A model generated the notes under the pieces. That model had not been told where the DNA came from. It was given only the letters and a program-made list of their open reading frames with translations, and did not search any database. Position numbers and translations under genes: made by a program. Positions 35,858-46,920 of a DNA stretch of 64,000 nt are shown piece by piece. The stretch comes from Pohlia nutans (Eukaryota; Streptophyta; Bryopsida; Bryales; Mniaceae). The number at the start of each line of letters is the position of its first letter. The stretch's first letter is position 1. The stretch covers positions 16,084,531 to 16,148,530 of the forward strand of contig CM040099.1 in assembly GCA_022496805.1 (NCBI GenBank), in the 5' to 3' direction.

Positions 35858-37421
35858 ATGGCGGAGCCGGAGCGCCCGTTGCTGGAGCACGTCGAGAGCT
35901 TTCTGGCGCGCCGCGATGGTGTGGACAAGGCGCTCAAAATCCTGCGCTACTCCGCCAAGCTGCTGCTGGCGTCGCCGATCGCCCCCGGAACCTCCACGGA
36001 GCTTCACGGCCGTCTCAAGAGCTTCGAGGTCAGTGTCGGCAGCAGCCGCAAGGCGTTTCGCCTCGGCAAGTTCGTCCAGGACGTGAACGCGCTCAAGCGG
36101 ATCGGCGATGTCCGCTCCCGCGACGGCCTGCTGGAGCTTGTCGCCACCGCCGGCGAGGGCTGCTACTACTTCGTCGAGCAATTCGTCTGGCTGGTGAGTA
36201 GCAACGTTCACACAATTCTCTCCATAATCCTTTCCATAATTCTTTTCATAATTCTTTTAGTAAATCGGTCTTTACACAGTTACTTAATTCTTTGCCATTT
36301 GTGATTATCAGGCCGTCGTTAGTTGTTTGCTTGCAACTCCAAATTCTGTCTCTCTTCAAGTATGATATAATTTCGCCGTTTGTTCAATTTCTATGTATAG
36401 GTCTCTTGGTTTCCCTGAGTTTCCGTGTACTTTTGCTCCGACATGATTCTGGTTGCAATTCTTGTTCCAGTGATAATGGAATCGGAGCTACTATGTGTGG
36501 AGGTTGCCTGTTGAGTCTAAAGCTTGGGAGTAACAACATTCCAATACTATCGTTTTTAAGATGAAATAATCATTTAGATAGGGACGATTATGCCAGGATA
36601 ACTTATATACATTAATCGAACAAATCTAAAGGTGAAGATACATGAAGGTAAGAAGTTACGCTTGTTTGTCTACTTGATATGAAAGGCTCTTTTCCAACTT
36701 CATTGGAGTGCTGCACAAGAAATGATTTTCTTTAGTATTCGCGAAATAACAAAGAATGAAATGAGGAATATGATTCTTATAACATTTTTCTTTGTTCCAA
36801 CTTTGGAGTACAGGATTTTCAAGAATTTCAATGAATAACATTTACACAAGCAATATTTAGAGAGGGAAGACTGTAGCTCCATATCTGTAGTTACTGCAGC
36901 CGTATGTTGTGTGATACTATTCGATTTAGAGCTTTTATTGTGCTCAATTTTATGGCGCCAGCTGGTCTTCCTTCATGATCAATTCAGGCTGCCTGCCGAA
37001 TGAGTTGACAATGAAACACATCGTGACTTGACAGGTCAAAGCGGGACTGATTGATAAACGGCACTCCAAGCGGCTTACCAAATTGAGTGCGTGGACGGAG
37101 TTTATCGGATACTTCGGGAGCTTGGCCCTAAAAAGCATCCAAGTGTCGTTGTACCTGGAGCAAGAAGCCAAGCTGCTGCAGGGGATGCGGAAGAAGGCTG
37201 AAGGCGGGATCAGCCCTGTGTCGGAGATCAAGGAACTCCAAGGCTTGCAAGCCAAACGGTTGATGAAGACGCTGTCCATCATTCAGGACTTTGCCGACGC
37301 TTTATTGGCGCTGACAGACATACGCGAAACCAAAGGAGTCCTGGACAACCCGCTGTTGCTATCGTTTGCAGGCCTGCTGTCAGCTCTGATCTCCGCTCAG
37401 AAGAATTGGAAAAATTGCTGA
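35858..37421 (+). CDS. PEX11: Peroxisomal membrane protein PEX11
   Basis: Peroxin that elongates and tubulates the peroxisomal membrane before division. Two exons, 35858-36193 and 37035-37421, 240 residues, close to the usual plant size. The start at ATG 35858 gives [21 protein letters not shown]; an in-frame TTG further upstream is not a likely start. Family hallmarks: the N-terminal amphipathic helix region with [18 protein letters not shown], the conserved stretch [13 protein letters not shown], and after the intron a second half with [20 protein letters not shown] and a C-terminal hydrophobic segment [20 protein letters not shown]. The protein starts in GC-rich sequence, unlike its AT-rich surroundings. 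No defects seen. Confidence 0.92.
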
Positions 37422-38041
37422 AGGCATCCCTGATTTTGGAACTTACGGCATAACTTATGGAGTCTACACTCGATCAATTGCGTCAAATTGAAGCTGCTGC
37501 TTTTCGGTAGAGATGAATAAGCTTACCTTCTTTGTTGTGGTTGGGAGGTGACTGGGAAAGGTGGTCTGCTTCAGAGAATTCATGCTCCTGGTTTGTGTGA
37601 TACTTAAGCTTACTCAGTGAGCACTCATGTGGGATCAAGGCACTGTGTGGCTCTTGAGGTACAATTCTTGACAACAAAACCTGGTGCGGGGCATTTCTAT
37701 TGCCATGGCCCTAAAAGTTCTAAGTGGTCTCAAAAGGCAGATTGCTTAGTTCTTTTTAAATTTTCAAATGAGCGCCTTCAAGTCTGGAATATACTGTCAG
37801 TCAGCCTCGTTCTGTGTTAAAAAGTGAAAGCAACTTAAGTGAGCCTTTTACTTTGCTTTTCTTTTACTTTATCCCTGAGTATAATAGGTTATCATCTATT
37901 TGCGGCCTGGACTGTCTGTATGCTCTCAGTTGTGCATTCGCCATGTCCGAGTAGAACAAAATTTTAGGGTTTAAGTTTTACGCGTCTAGCAGTGACTGCG
38001 AGGTTTCGTCGACCCCGAAGCCAGTTGCAAATTGTCGAAGC
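37422..38041. other. Region between PEX11 and the small gene at 38 kb
   Basis: Presumably the PEX11 3' UTR followed by the next gene's promoter and leader. I see no repeat element or additional coding region. Confidence 0.4.
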
Positions 38042-38458
38042 ATGGCGGAGTTGGATGGTAATTTGGATTTAGTTGCTTTCACAGATCGGTTGAAAGCTTT
38101 GCATGCAGACTCAAAGCTCTTCGACCACATGAAGTTTTTCATTCACGACCTTCTTGTATTTGGAAAAGACGAGGGTGCCCGCCTCCGCCTCCTTCAGGAT
38201 CCCACTGCCCAGTTCTACATGTCATCTGTTTATTTCACTGCCCAGTTCTACATGTCATCTGTTTATTTCGCCCGCAAAGTCCAGCAGGTTCGTGATGGCT
38301 CCTCATCGAGTTACGAGATTTGCACCTCCCACGACTTGGCCCCCGTGTTTCAAGACCACTTTGGCGTGGAGAAGGGCTTCCATGACAAGAACTTGTACAA
38401 CAAGTTTGCCAAGGAGCACCGGAAGCAACAACAAACAAAATCGAAAGTACGTAAATGA
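38042..38458 (+). CDS. Unrecognised small protein with an exact internal duplication
   Basis: Open frame of 138 residues from ATG 38042, acidic/polar with a basic tail (KFAKEHRKQQQTKSKVRK); I do not recognise a domain. A 33-bp segment is exactly repeated in tandem at about 38206-38271, duplicating TAQFYMSSVYF. The frame may end at TGA 38456-38458, but the sequence AAA|GTACGT at 38444-38452 is a good donor, and splicing to the acceptor before 38826 would give a 163-residue protein in frame. Codon use is more GC-rich than the flanks, which supports coding. No signal peptide or membrane segment. Expression is likely but function unknown. Confidence 0.55.
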   Translation: MAELDGNLDLVAFTDRLKALHADSKLFDHMKFFIHDLLVFGKDEGARLRLLQDPTAQFYMSSVYFTAQFYMSSVYFARKVQQVRDGSSSSYEICTSHDLAPVFQDHFGVEKGFHDKNLYNKFAKEHRKQQQTKSKVRK

Positions 38459-38825
38459 TGATGAGGGGATTCAATTGAATTGCTTTGTGTCCAGTTACCA
38501 ACACCTTGGGGAGGGCAATGAGCTAAATGTAAATACATGTTCAGTTATTTGAATTTGACTGCAGTTAGCTTGAATTCTCAATGGCCTCACAATGAGGGAA
38601 GGGGGTTACAAAAAAGTTGCTGATCCTGCGTTGTTTGATTACAATTTTCTTCACCACATGCATTGAGTTATGCTATGTAGATACTCTCTTTGACCCATCA
38701 CAAAAAGTATCTGGGGTACTTTAATGATTGTATTTTTTTCCAATAATTACAGCGTATCTTGATATAATTGAGATGACTAGCAACATAGTGTGTGCACAGA
38801 TATCTACTGTGATCTAATGCTGCAG

Positions 38826-38912
38826 GCTACAAAATGGAATCAGATACCTGATGAAAGCTACACAGTAAGAGCAGCCTGCTTCAGCAACAATGTTGATATT
38901 GACCCTCCCTGA
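38826..38912 (+). CDS. Possible second exon of the 38-kb gene
   Basis: The acceptor TGCTGCAG precedes 38826, and the sequence reads in frame with a donor at 38447: ATKWNQIPDESYTVRAACF... to TGA 38910-38912. Together with 38042-38446 this makes 492 nt, a multiple of three. The evidence is only splice-site quality and frame. Confidence 0.4.
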   Translation, partial: ATKWNQIPDESYTVRAACFSNNVDIDPP

Positions 38913-39599
38913 CCCCTTTTTATACAAAGCCATGTAACTGCTAGATCCTCCTAAGTTGCCTGCAAACAACCAAAACAAATTGTTCAGAACCCTATACTTT
39001 CATAACATTCTTGCTCTAGTGTGAGAACCATCTTTTTAATACCTAGTAGTTTTCTTATCTAATAGAGTTATTCTACTAGTGAAAGTTTGAAGATAAAACG
39101 AAAAACAAAGAAGATTCAAAGAAGATTACAAAGAAGACAAAGGTGGTGAAAAATTCCTTTGTTTGTTTCCTACACACAGATTCTTCTACATTATTTTCTC
39201 TCTAATATAATTACCACTTGAGATGAATAAGGTGAGATAAAATTTGGAATCAAATTGGTACTGTATTTAGTCGTCAAGATCGGCAAAAAATAATTATGAG
39301 AAGAATAGTCTAGATCTTTAGGAATTTTTTTTCAATTTCTTTTATTTTGTATGGTGAAAAAAATAATCTTGAAGGATATTCACATCATTTGACATTTGAT
39401 GAAAAATAATTTTCCAAAGAGAATTAATTACTCGGCATGAGATGCCAACCCTAATAGCTAGGTATGATATCAATTTGTGCAAAGAGGTATCTTTATAACA
39501 CGTTGGGTGATATTTACCAGGATGGGATACTATAAGATCAAGAAAGTGGACGATGTACAAAATCAAACACAGATTTCTTATCCGTCATTTACTTTTGGC

Positions 39600-40025
39600 A
39601 GTGTGATTTGATTAAAAGGAGAAGATTTGTGAAATTTTTATGTCTCATTTCATGTTGTAGCGATTCACCCAAAATTTCAAAGATTTCAATGTAAAAGTGC
39701 TCTTCAAAAAGTCAACTCATAAAATTCAACAACCAAAAATCTCCAAAAATCACTAAACTTAGAGTATTACATTTTAACCAATCACAACAAATTTCATACG
39801 CAAATTGTCAATATCATATTCATAATCAAATTACAAAAGAATTTTAAATTTCAAGTTTCTATTTCTATACAAAATATTGGTGATAGCAATCGCATAACTA
39901 ACCGTATGGATAGAATCAAAAATTCATAATGTACAACTTTTATTCATATATCAAGTTCAAAATATCCCTCTTACTTACATTTTATAAAAAATCTTTCCAA
40001 ATCTAGAGAGGGGTGAGAACGTTCA
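39600..40025 (+). mobile_element. Family F element, partial copy F2
   Basis: Matches the internal part of F1 (26181-26772), e.g. GTGAAATTTTTATGTCTCAT and TGTACAACTTTTATTCATAT, and ends near GAGAACGTTCAGGG. The terminal TTAA motifs are lost. Confidence 0.55.
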
Positions 40026-40118
40026 GGGAACAATCTTGTGCAATTTTCAATAATATTGATCTAATGTCTTATTAGATCAACATCAACATATCATCAACAA
40101 CTTTATGAAACTAGGCTG

Positions 40119-40373
40119 CATCAGGAATTTAGGGCCCTACGGATTTTAAACGATTTCCGTGCAACATCCGATATTTCATGGGTTCGTACATTTTTTGCGC
40201 TAATTTCACACGGATTTTGCACTTTGTAAAATAACAAAAATAGTAAATGTAAAAGCCGTGCGAATTCAATGCAGAATTAACAAAAAAATCCGTGCAAAAA
40301 ATGTACAAACCCATGAAATATCGGATGTCGCACGGAAATCGTAAAAAATCAGTGAGATTCTAAATTTCTGATG
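40119..40373. mobile_element. MITE family J, copy 2
   Basis: 255 bp, bounded by CATCAGGAATTTAGGG and CTAAATTTCTGATG. It is largely palindromic and similar to 19677-19929. Confidence 0.6.
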
Positions 40374-40540
40374 CGAGTAGATGTTGGCTTGGCACTAACC
40401 TCCGGCGATGAAACTCTCAACCTCTGTAGGCTCAGGCTTAACCCAGAGACTCAATTTCAAACAGTATGGGTTGCAATGAATTTGCGCGGTTGCTTTGATC
40501 CTCATACTCCCAGAAATGGATTCAACAATTGAGCATGTTG

Positions 40541-43271
40541 TCATCTGCCCATCCGAGACAAAATGAGGAGCCCCACTGCTACACCGCACAACACGAACAA
40601 TGAAATGACCAGGAACAGAAACGCCGAGCCTTCGTCTGCCAATTTGAACAGACTCTGTGTCTTCTTCAACACTTTGTTCATGAAAGGAGCCAGCGCCGCA
40701 GCACCCGCTACGCGCAAGGGCCTTGTGAAATTGTTCCCTGTCCACATTGATATCATCCCCTGCCAAGCACAATCACCCAGTAAGCACATTGCTATTGGCA
40801 AGAAAATATTCATCGCAATGTCTGCGGCCTGGAAATAGCAACTTAGCAATAGAAACATACTACCATGCAATCTCTACATTGTAAAGATTGTTCGGTTGGA
40901 ATGTAGTCTCGGGAACCTCCTGTGTATTATGTAGCCAAGGGGTACATTTGCTAAGGTGAGGTTCCCGATACTACATGTGTCCCAAGATGCCCCTTGTTGA
41001 AGAGTTCACACATACTTTGATTCATTTCCACTTAAATGATATTCGAGTTGTTACACAAGACACAGGACTTCACAAGTCTTGGATGAATAGAGTGACGTTT
41101 TTTTTCAAAGTGGACATTGCAACTTTTAGGGGTTAAGGTTGACAACATCAGGAATTTAGGACCCCACATATTTTAAACGATTTCCGTGCGACATCCAATA
41201 TTTCATGGGTTCGTACGTTTTTTGCACAAATTTTGCACAGATTTCGCGCTAATTTTACACAGATTCCGCACTCTATTGATAACAAAAAAGAGTGAATGTA
41301 GAAGCCGTGTGGATTTAGTGCAGAATTAGCGCAAAATTTGTGCAAAAAATGTACGAACCCATGAAATATTGGATGTCGCACGGAAATTGTTAAAAATCAG
41401 TGAGAAGGAAAGCACAAGCCTACTCAATCACTTGCATTGACAAAACCAAAAGAAATCGCAAACGAGGTGTATTAGCAGTGTAGGAGGAAGATACATACGC
41501 CGAGACAAGCTTTGAGGTTGTTGGCAGGGTTTTGTCCTGTCTTCTCAAATGCCAGAAATGCAATGAAAAAGAATGTGGTGTATGTGATGGCGTTGAATAG
41601 GCCATATGCAAGCAAACCAGCTCGACCCAATTTGGCCACTTTCTCCTTCAAGTCTCCGGCGTTCATCTGTGTAACAACATATTTGTTCATGAAAGTCAAT
41701 AATCATTTGCAAATCTCACCCTCCATGGAAAAACTAAACTTGCTAAAAATAGAATTTGGGATGGTTTTTCTGAATCGCTAAGAAATCGAGTTTTATTGTT
41801 TTATTACGTTCAATAAAATAGGGTTTAGAATGACTATTTTTAGCCATTTTAGTTTTTCCACGGAGGGTGAGAAATAGCACAATCTTGATATAGTATATTC
41901 TTCAGTTTTATTGAAGGTTTCAACAATCTTAGTATGACACTATTTCTATGACATAAGAAATGGATCCTTTGGAATGATGTGTTAGTCAGCATTTGACTTT
42001 TTCAATAAAGATAATTCAACGATGAATCTTCAGAATCTACAGTATATTTTCTCTTTAGATTCTCCAACACGTCTGGATTTCTATGTCCAAAAGAACTAAA
42101 CTGGACATGTACTTGAGGTGCTTGTAATGTTGATATCAAATGTTACCTGCCAGTTCTTCCAAAAGGATGTCGACGCGCTCTTATTAGAATCCTGATCAAA
42201 CATGAAGATATAACAATTCAGCAAACAGTTGCATCCTCACAAACAAATTCAACCCTAAAGGAACAAGAAGTCCGGTTAACCCTTAGATGTCCCATGAAGA
42301 TAGTATATACACTGTTGTATAATTGGGATTTGCTAGCAACAAGAAACTCTAAATTGGGATCTCAGTAACTCACTAGAACCGCATCCAACTTCTCTTCTGA
42401 ACTCAAACCCATTAAAGGTGTGGATTCATTTCAAATACAACCAAATTACAATGTATTCTGCTGGACGCAAAGACACGTTCAGATGTTTAGGGGTTAAGGC
42501 TTCATGTTATTTTAGCATTTTGGAGTAGTTTATGTACGTAGTTCCTCGTGTTCAAATTTATTGGCTCTGACTGTAGGGAAGAGGGATTGTAGGGACACTC
42601 ATTTTTTATTTATTTTTTGCTAAATACCACTATAGCAAATATATTCCGTCCATGATTCCATTGAAATGCATTCTCGTTCTTTACCTGTTATCTTCTGGTC
42701 AGAGCTCCTCGTAGCATAGCTGTTTGTTTATTTATTAACTAACAGATACAATGTTGTTCAATGATTCCGATGGTATAGAATTTAGTCCCCTCTGAATTAT
42801 GTTTTTGACAATATGATCAGTCATTTTAAAATCATGAATCCTCGGTCCTTTAGGGTTTCAAAAAGATCACACCCACATTGCACAACTCAAAACCCTAAAG
42901 CCACAATCATACCGACATACCGACTGTCTTCACGATCGGCAATTCCGCGACTTACGAACTAGAAATCCTAGCTGCAATATTCTTTTGCAAATTCACGCAA
43001 ACAGTGATTCGTAACGAAAGGACAATCAAACATCCTTTTGCAAAATTTTCAAACAATTGCCACGCACCTCGTGTTCGTCGGCGGTGATATCCGAAGGCTC
43101 CGGAAAACAATTGCTGGAAACAGCCAAAGCAGCCCTGCCTGTTGTTCTCCATGAATCACCAAGTCTACGAACACCGACGGATCGAAACTCCGATCCCGAA
43201 CAGAGCGACAACGACGGAGAACGCAAACAAGCCACAAACGGACGCGCCATAACCAAACTCGCCATCGCCAT
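40541..43271 (-). CDS. Predicted plastid-targeted multi-pass membrane protein, unknown function
   Basis: Four exons on the minus strand: 43068-43271, 42147-42191, 41499-41666, 40541-40828, 705 nt, 234 residues. The start ATG at 43269-43271 opens MAMASLVMARPFVACLRSP..., a Ser/Arg-rich, acid-poor leader like a chloroplast transit peptide. The mature part starts with an acidic stretch and FWKNWQ, then LKEKVAKLGRAGLLAYGLFN and a hydrophobic segment ITYTTFFFIAFLAF, a second segment AADIAMNIFLPIAMCLL, the conserved-looking MWTGNNFTRPLRVAGAAALA, and a last segment FLFLVISLFVLCGVAVGLL. I recall similar uncharacterised plant proteins but cannot name the family. Introns carry MITEs H2, I2, J3 and TTAA elements B3 and A10. 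A 142-bp direct duplication covers its start and promoter. Confidence 0.75.
40894..40990. mobile_element. Short inverted-repeat element H, copy 2
   Basis: Ends ATGTAGTCTCGGGAACCTC and GAGGTTCCCGATACTACAT, matching 10600-10708. It lies in the last intron of the membrane-protein gene. Confidence 0.55.
41146..41404. mobile_element. MITE family J, copy 3 (right end decayed)
   Basis: Starts CATCAGGAATTTAGGACC and follows copy 1 through the palindromic centre. The terminal GATG is lost near 41404, close to exon 3 of the membrane-protein gene. A solo right end GGGGTTAA of an unidentified TTAA element lies just before it (TTAA 41133-41136). Confidence 0.6.
41715..41871. mobile_element. MITE family I, copy 2
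   Basis: 157 bp with ends CTCACCCTCCATGG and CCACGGAGGGTGAG, flanked by AAAT on both sides (41711-41714 and 41872-41875). Inverted relative to 6683-6839. Confidence 0.7.
42280..42493 (+). mobile_element. Family B TTAA element, copy B3
   Basis: 214 bp, flanked by TTAA at 42276-42279 and 42494-42497, with ends CCCTTAGATGTCCC and GATGTTTAGGGG. The right TTAA is shared with A10. Located in intron 1 of the membrane-protein gene. Confidence 0.75.
42498..42856 (-). mobile_element. Family A element A10, interrupted
   Basis: Begins at the TTAA shared with B3 without its CCCC end and ends CTCGGTCCTTTAGGG. The A sequence is split by about 170 bp (42565-42735) of unrelated DNA beginning GGCTCTGACTGTAGGG. 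Confidence 0.6.
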
Positions 43272-43547
43272 AGCTGAAAGATCGACGAAGAACGCACGAA
43301 GTTTTAGAGCTTTCGATTCTCGCACTGACGACTTAGAAGGATCTACAATTCTACATACAAACATTCATTTATGCTTCAACAAATTGAAAATAGCTCAAAC
43401 TTTTCATCGACATAGCTGAAAGATCGACGAAGAACGCACGAAGTTTTAGAGCTTTCGATTCTCGCACTGACGGCTTAGAAAGATCTACAATTCTACATAC
43501 AAACATTCATTTATGCTTCAACAAATTGAAAATAGCTCAAACTTTTC
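43264..43547. repeat. 142-bp tandem duplication over start codon and promoter
   Basis: Two adjacent copies (about 43264-43405 and 43406-43547) differ at only a few positions (e.g. GACGACTT against GACGGCTT). The unit includes CATAGCTGAAAGATCGACG next to the start codon of the membrane-protein gene and its upstream region, so the gene has a doubled proximal promoter/leader. Confidence 0.85.
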
Positions 43548-44165
43548 CTCCAACTAACAAGTAAAATCTGCTGGCATTTGTAAGCGGGTGCTGGTGTTTT
43601 GCGGAAGGTTCAACGTCTTCCCCAAGCGACTGAGCTTGTTGTCGATTCGCTTCACGCTACCATGTGACTTGCTAGACACATAATCCCTAATTCCAGGGTC
43701 AGCCAGTTGATGTGTAAGTCAGAGAATCAGAAGATACGGACCGGAGATGAGTTTACTTGAAACTGTTGTAAGTACGTTACGTCATCTGATCCGAATCGGC
43801 ACTAAGGTTTCTGCTCCGAACTTTCCGAGTGTTCCGTGATTTTTGCGAGCATCGGAAAAACGATTATTCCACATCCGTCAGATGGTGGACACGGATGAAT
43901 GCCAATTGGCAGTGTCCACAGTGGAGCTTCAATTGCGCCGCCTTCCTTATGAACTGAACAGAATTGGTGCCGTGAGAGCCAGAAGCGGTGCTATGAAATT
44001 TCTAACCTGCTCTGGTTTCATTTGCTCAAAAAATAAGGAAATCTCTAGGTCAGTCTCTCCTCTTTTGTGTATGGAGGATTCCACTGCTGTAGATTCTGAA
44101 GCTGAAGGGACTTTGAAATCAATCGAAAGCAGGAATCAGGAGCTTTGAACGATTTCTTCTTCGAA
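43548..44165. other. Divergent intergenic region before the ALKBH2-like gene
   Basis: Together with the duplication at 43264-43547 this separates two genes read in opposite directions. It presumably holds both promoters. There is an open frame at about 43860-44148, but it ends just before the ALKBH2 start and shows no recognisable domain; I treat it as leader sequence. Confidence 0.4.
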
Positions 44166-45343
44166 ATGGCCGCTGCGAGGAGCCCGAACCAGATCATGGC
44201 CATGTTCGCGCGGAAGAAGCAGAAGGTGTGCGCAGAAGCTGAAACTCCTGTCTGTGTGGAAGAAGAAACCCTAGACCGTCGAAAGCAAACGTTCTCCACT
44301 CACCCGACGTATCCCTTTCCGATTGCGGATCTCCAACCAGCAGCAGAATTAGTTTCATCATCGACACCGAAGGTGATAAAGAAAGGTGACCTCGATCTTC
44401 TCTACTTTCAACCCTTTTTCAGAGGCTCCACAGCGAGCCTCATTTACAAGCACTTGCTGGAGTCTCTGCCGTGGTACAAAGTCACGTACCTCGCTCGCGG
44501 GATGACGATCAACACGCCGCGCTTCACCACCGTCTTCGGTCTCGACGACACCGCAGTCTTCGGAGATCCCGAGGTTAGCCATAGCCGATATCATAGACTC
44601 TTGTCTTTGCTTTGCATTTTTATCATATCTGCTGCAATTGATGTATATTGTAGTGTACACGCCATAGCCGGGGTTAGGGTTTTGTCCGAAATGCTTGTCT
44701 TTGCTTTGCATTATTATCATATCTACTGCAATGTGTATTGAGGTGTACACGTATATTATTTTTTCAGTATGAAGCTCAAGCAGACGGAGATCCCGAGGCC
44801 ATAGCCGGGGTTACGGTTTTGTCCGCGATCTCGAAGCAACCGGTGCCATCGAATGTATACCATCAGCCTCCGCGTCCGATCCCTCGTTGCCTGCAGGAGC
44901 TCAAGCGATGCGTGGAGCAGGCGACGGGGGAGAGCTTCAACTTTGTGCTGGTGAATTTCTACGCGGACGGGACGCACTCGATATCGCCCCACTCGGACGA
45001 CGAGAGTTTCCTGGGGCTCAATCCGTGCGTGGCGTCGCTGAGCTTGGGTGGCAGTCGCGACTTCGTCATGAAGCACAAGACGAGGAAGGAGGTGAGCGGG
45101 GAGAAATTCGTGCTGCAAAATGGAGATATGGTGGTGATGCGCGGGACGACAATGGCGAATTGGTTGCACAGCATTCCTAAGCGTGTGGGGAAGACGCAGA
45201 TGACCTCGCCGCGCATCAACGTGACGTTCCGTAGGGCGATCAATGCCAAGGGAAGTAACAATTATGCGCATTACAATGTGGGAAGCGGGCCTGTGCATCG
45301 GTTTGTGCAGGGATCCATGGTGCCCTTTGCCACCACCGATTAG
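44166..45343 (+). CDS. ALKBH2: AlkB homologue 2-type DNA dealkylase (Fe(II)/2-oxoglutarate dioxygenase)
   Basis: Repairs 1-methyladenine and 3-methylcytosine in DNA by oxidative demethylation, in the nucleus. Two exons, 44166-44573 and 44768-45343, 327 residues. Catalytic set by position: iron ligands His211 and Asp213 in PHSDDE and His270 in NWLHSIP, and 2-oxoglutarate-binding Arg285 and Arg291 in RINVTFRR. FNFVLVNFYADG and the nucleotide-flipping region before it resemble ALKBH2 rather than ALKBH1 or RNA-directed ALKBH10. The N-terminus MAAARSPNQIMAMFARKKQK is basic and may hold a nuclear signal; a PCNA-box is not convincing. The start of exon 2 repeats the end of exon 1 (GDPE) at DNA and protein level, pointing to duplication around the intron. 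Confidence 0.9.
44574..44767 (+). repeat. ALKBH2 intron made of local duplications
   Basis: The 194-bp intron contains two copies of TTGTCTTTGCTTTGCAT (44601 and 44695) with the following ~60 bp, and a copy of CCATAGCCGGGGTTA (44662) that is also present in exon 2 (44798). GGAGATCCCGAGG occurs at the exon 1 end and again in exon 2. The intron is thus built from neighbouring exon sequence. Confidence 0.75.
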
Positions 45344-46400
45344 CACGGGATCCATTTTTGCTTCTGGTTTGAACTCTGCAAGAAGGAGAAGAAGAAGAAG
45401 AATTGATGTGCTTCAGTTCAATGAATCTTGCAGGAGTCCCGTTGTCGCTTCCTGTGACTGATTGTTGCAGTCCGGAGCATCCATCTTTGCTTCTGGTTTG
45501 AACTTTGCAAGAAGAAGAAGAATTGATGAGCTTGAGTTCATTGAGTCTTGCAACATTCCGGTTGTTTCTCAAACGAAGAAGAAGAAGAATTGGTGAGCTG
45601 AATCTTGCAGTAGTCCGGTTGTTGTACATACGTGTTTAGGGTTTAGAGTTGCTTCCTGTGACTGATTGTTGCAGTCCGGAGGATCCTCTGGTTTGAACTT
45701 TGCTACCCGGAAGAGGAAGAAGAATTTATGAGCTTAAGCTCATTGGATCGTGTAGCAGTCCGGGTGCTTTTCAAACTTGTTTAGGGTTTAGGGTTTCTTC
45801 ATTGCAAGAGATTGTTCCTGAGGAGATTGTTGCAGTCCGGAGGATCCATCTTTGCTTCCGGATTGAACTTTGCAACCCGGAAGAAGAAGAAGAAGAAGAA
45901 GACGACGACGGTTGATGAAGAAGAATTGGTGAGCTTCAGTGCATTGAATCCAGCCAGCAGCAATCCGGTTGTTGCTTCTTGTGACTGATTTATTGCAGTC
46001 CGGAGGATCCATCTTTGCTTCTGGTTTGATCTTTGCTACCCGGAAGAGGAGAAGAATCGATGAGCTTCGGTTTATTGGATCGTGCAGCAGTCCGGTTGTT
46101 TTTCAAACTTGTTTAGGGTTTAGGGTTTCTTCATTGCAAAAGATTGTTCCTGAGGAGATTGTTGCAGTCTGGAGGATCCATCTTTGCTACCAGATCGAAC
46201 TTTGCCACCCGGAAGAAGAAGAAGAAGAAGACGACGAAGAAGAAGAAGAATTGGTGAGCTTCAGTCCAATGAATCCAGCCAGCAGCAATCCGGCTGTTTT
46301 TCAAACGTGTTTAGGGTTCAAGGGTTTCTCATTGCAAGAAGTTTTTGCTGAGGAGATTGTTGCAACTCAGAAGGAGGGGAAGAATCGATGAGTTCCAGGC
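45344..46400 (+). repeat. Satellite-like array downstream of ALKBH2
   Basis: About six degenerate units of roughly 130-200 bp, each with GGATCCATCTTTGCTTCTGG, a GAA/GAC triplet run, TTGCAGTCCGGA and, in several units, GTTTAGGGTTTAGGGTTTC. Unit starts lie near 45349, 45478, 45681, 45842, 46004 and 46176. It starts within 10 bp of the ALKBH2 stop, so the 3' UTR probably lies in it. Frames through it are repetitive and rejected as genes. Confidence 0.8.
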
Positions 46401-46920
46401 CATTGAATCCCCGGTTGTTGTATTGTTGAAACGTTTGTAGGGTTTAGGGTTTCGTCCTGTGACTGCTTGCTTCCAGGAGATTGTTCACAACTTTTTAAGC
46501 ATTGCAAGCATTATGTAAGAGTGTGTTCTCACTGAGATCGTTATAGAGGGTACTTTAAAAGCCAAATCTGTTTTTATCAATTCCTTATCACTATGTACTA
46601 CGCAGTGAAATTTCAAAGTGGACTTGCACAATGCTTGAAAATTGACACTCATTATGTATGTCAATTTTGATTAAACATAATCAAATGTCTTTTACACGTT
46701 TGTCTACATTGCAAATCAACATTGTTACACATGACATATGACATGTGCACATGATTATAAAATTTCCATCGCTAAATTGGTGATTAATGCGACCAAAATA
46801 ATTACAAAGTAATCACATGTATCAATTGTAATGCTCTCCGTTGAAGAATTACTGCAAGTTTTAGATTGATTTCCCACAAGCATGATCAGATGGAGTTGTG
46901 GCGAGAACTATAGATTTTAT

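Larger units (their letters stand above)
38913..40540. other. Intergenic region with decayed elements
   Basis: Contains a partial family-F copy (39600-40025) and MITE J2 (40119-40373). Otherwise AT-rich without supported features. Confidence 0.45.

Noticed and set aside
35672..36211. 179-residue minus-strand open frame
   Set aside because: Antisense shadow of PEX11 exon 1 in GC-rich DNA.
44756..45355. 199-residue minus-strand open frame
   Set aside because: Antisense to the second ALKBH2 exon, whose sense frame has all catalytic residues.
45700..46391. Open frames of 70-140 residues in the satellite downstream of ALKBH2
   Set aside because: They arise from repeated units with triplet runs; frames are not kept between units.
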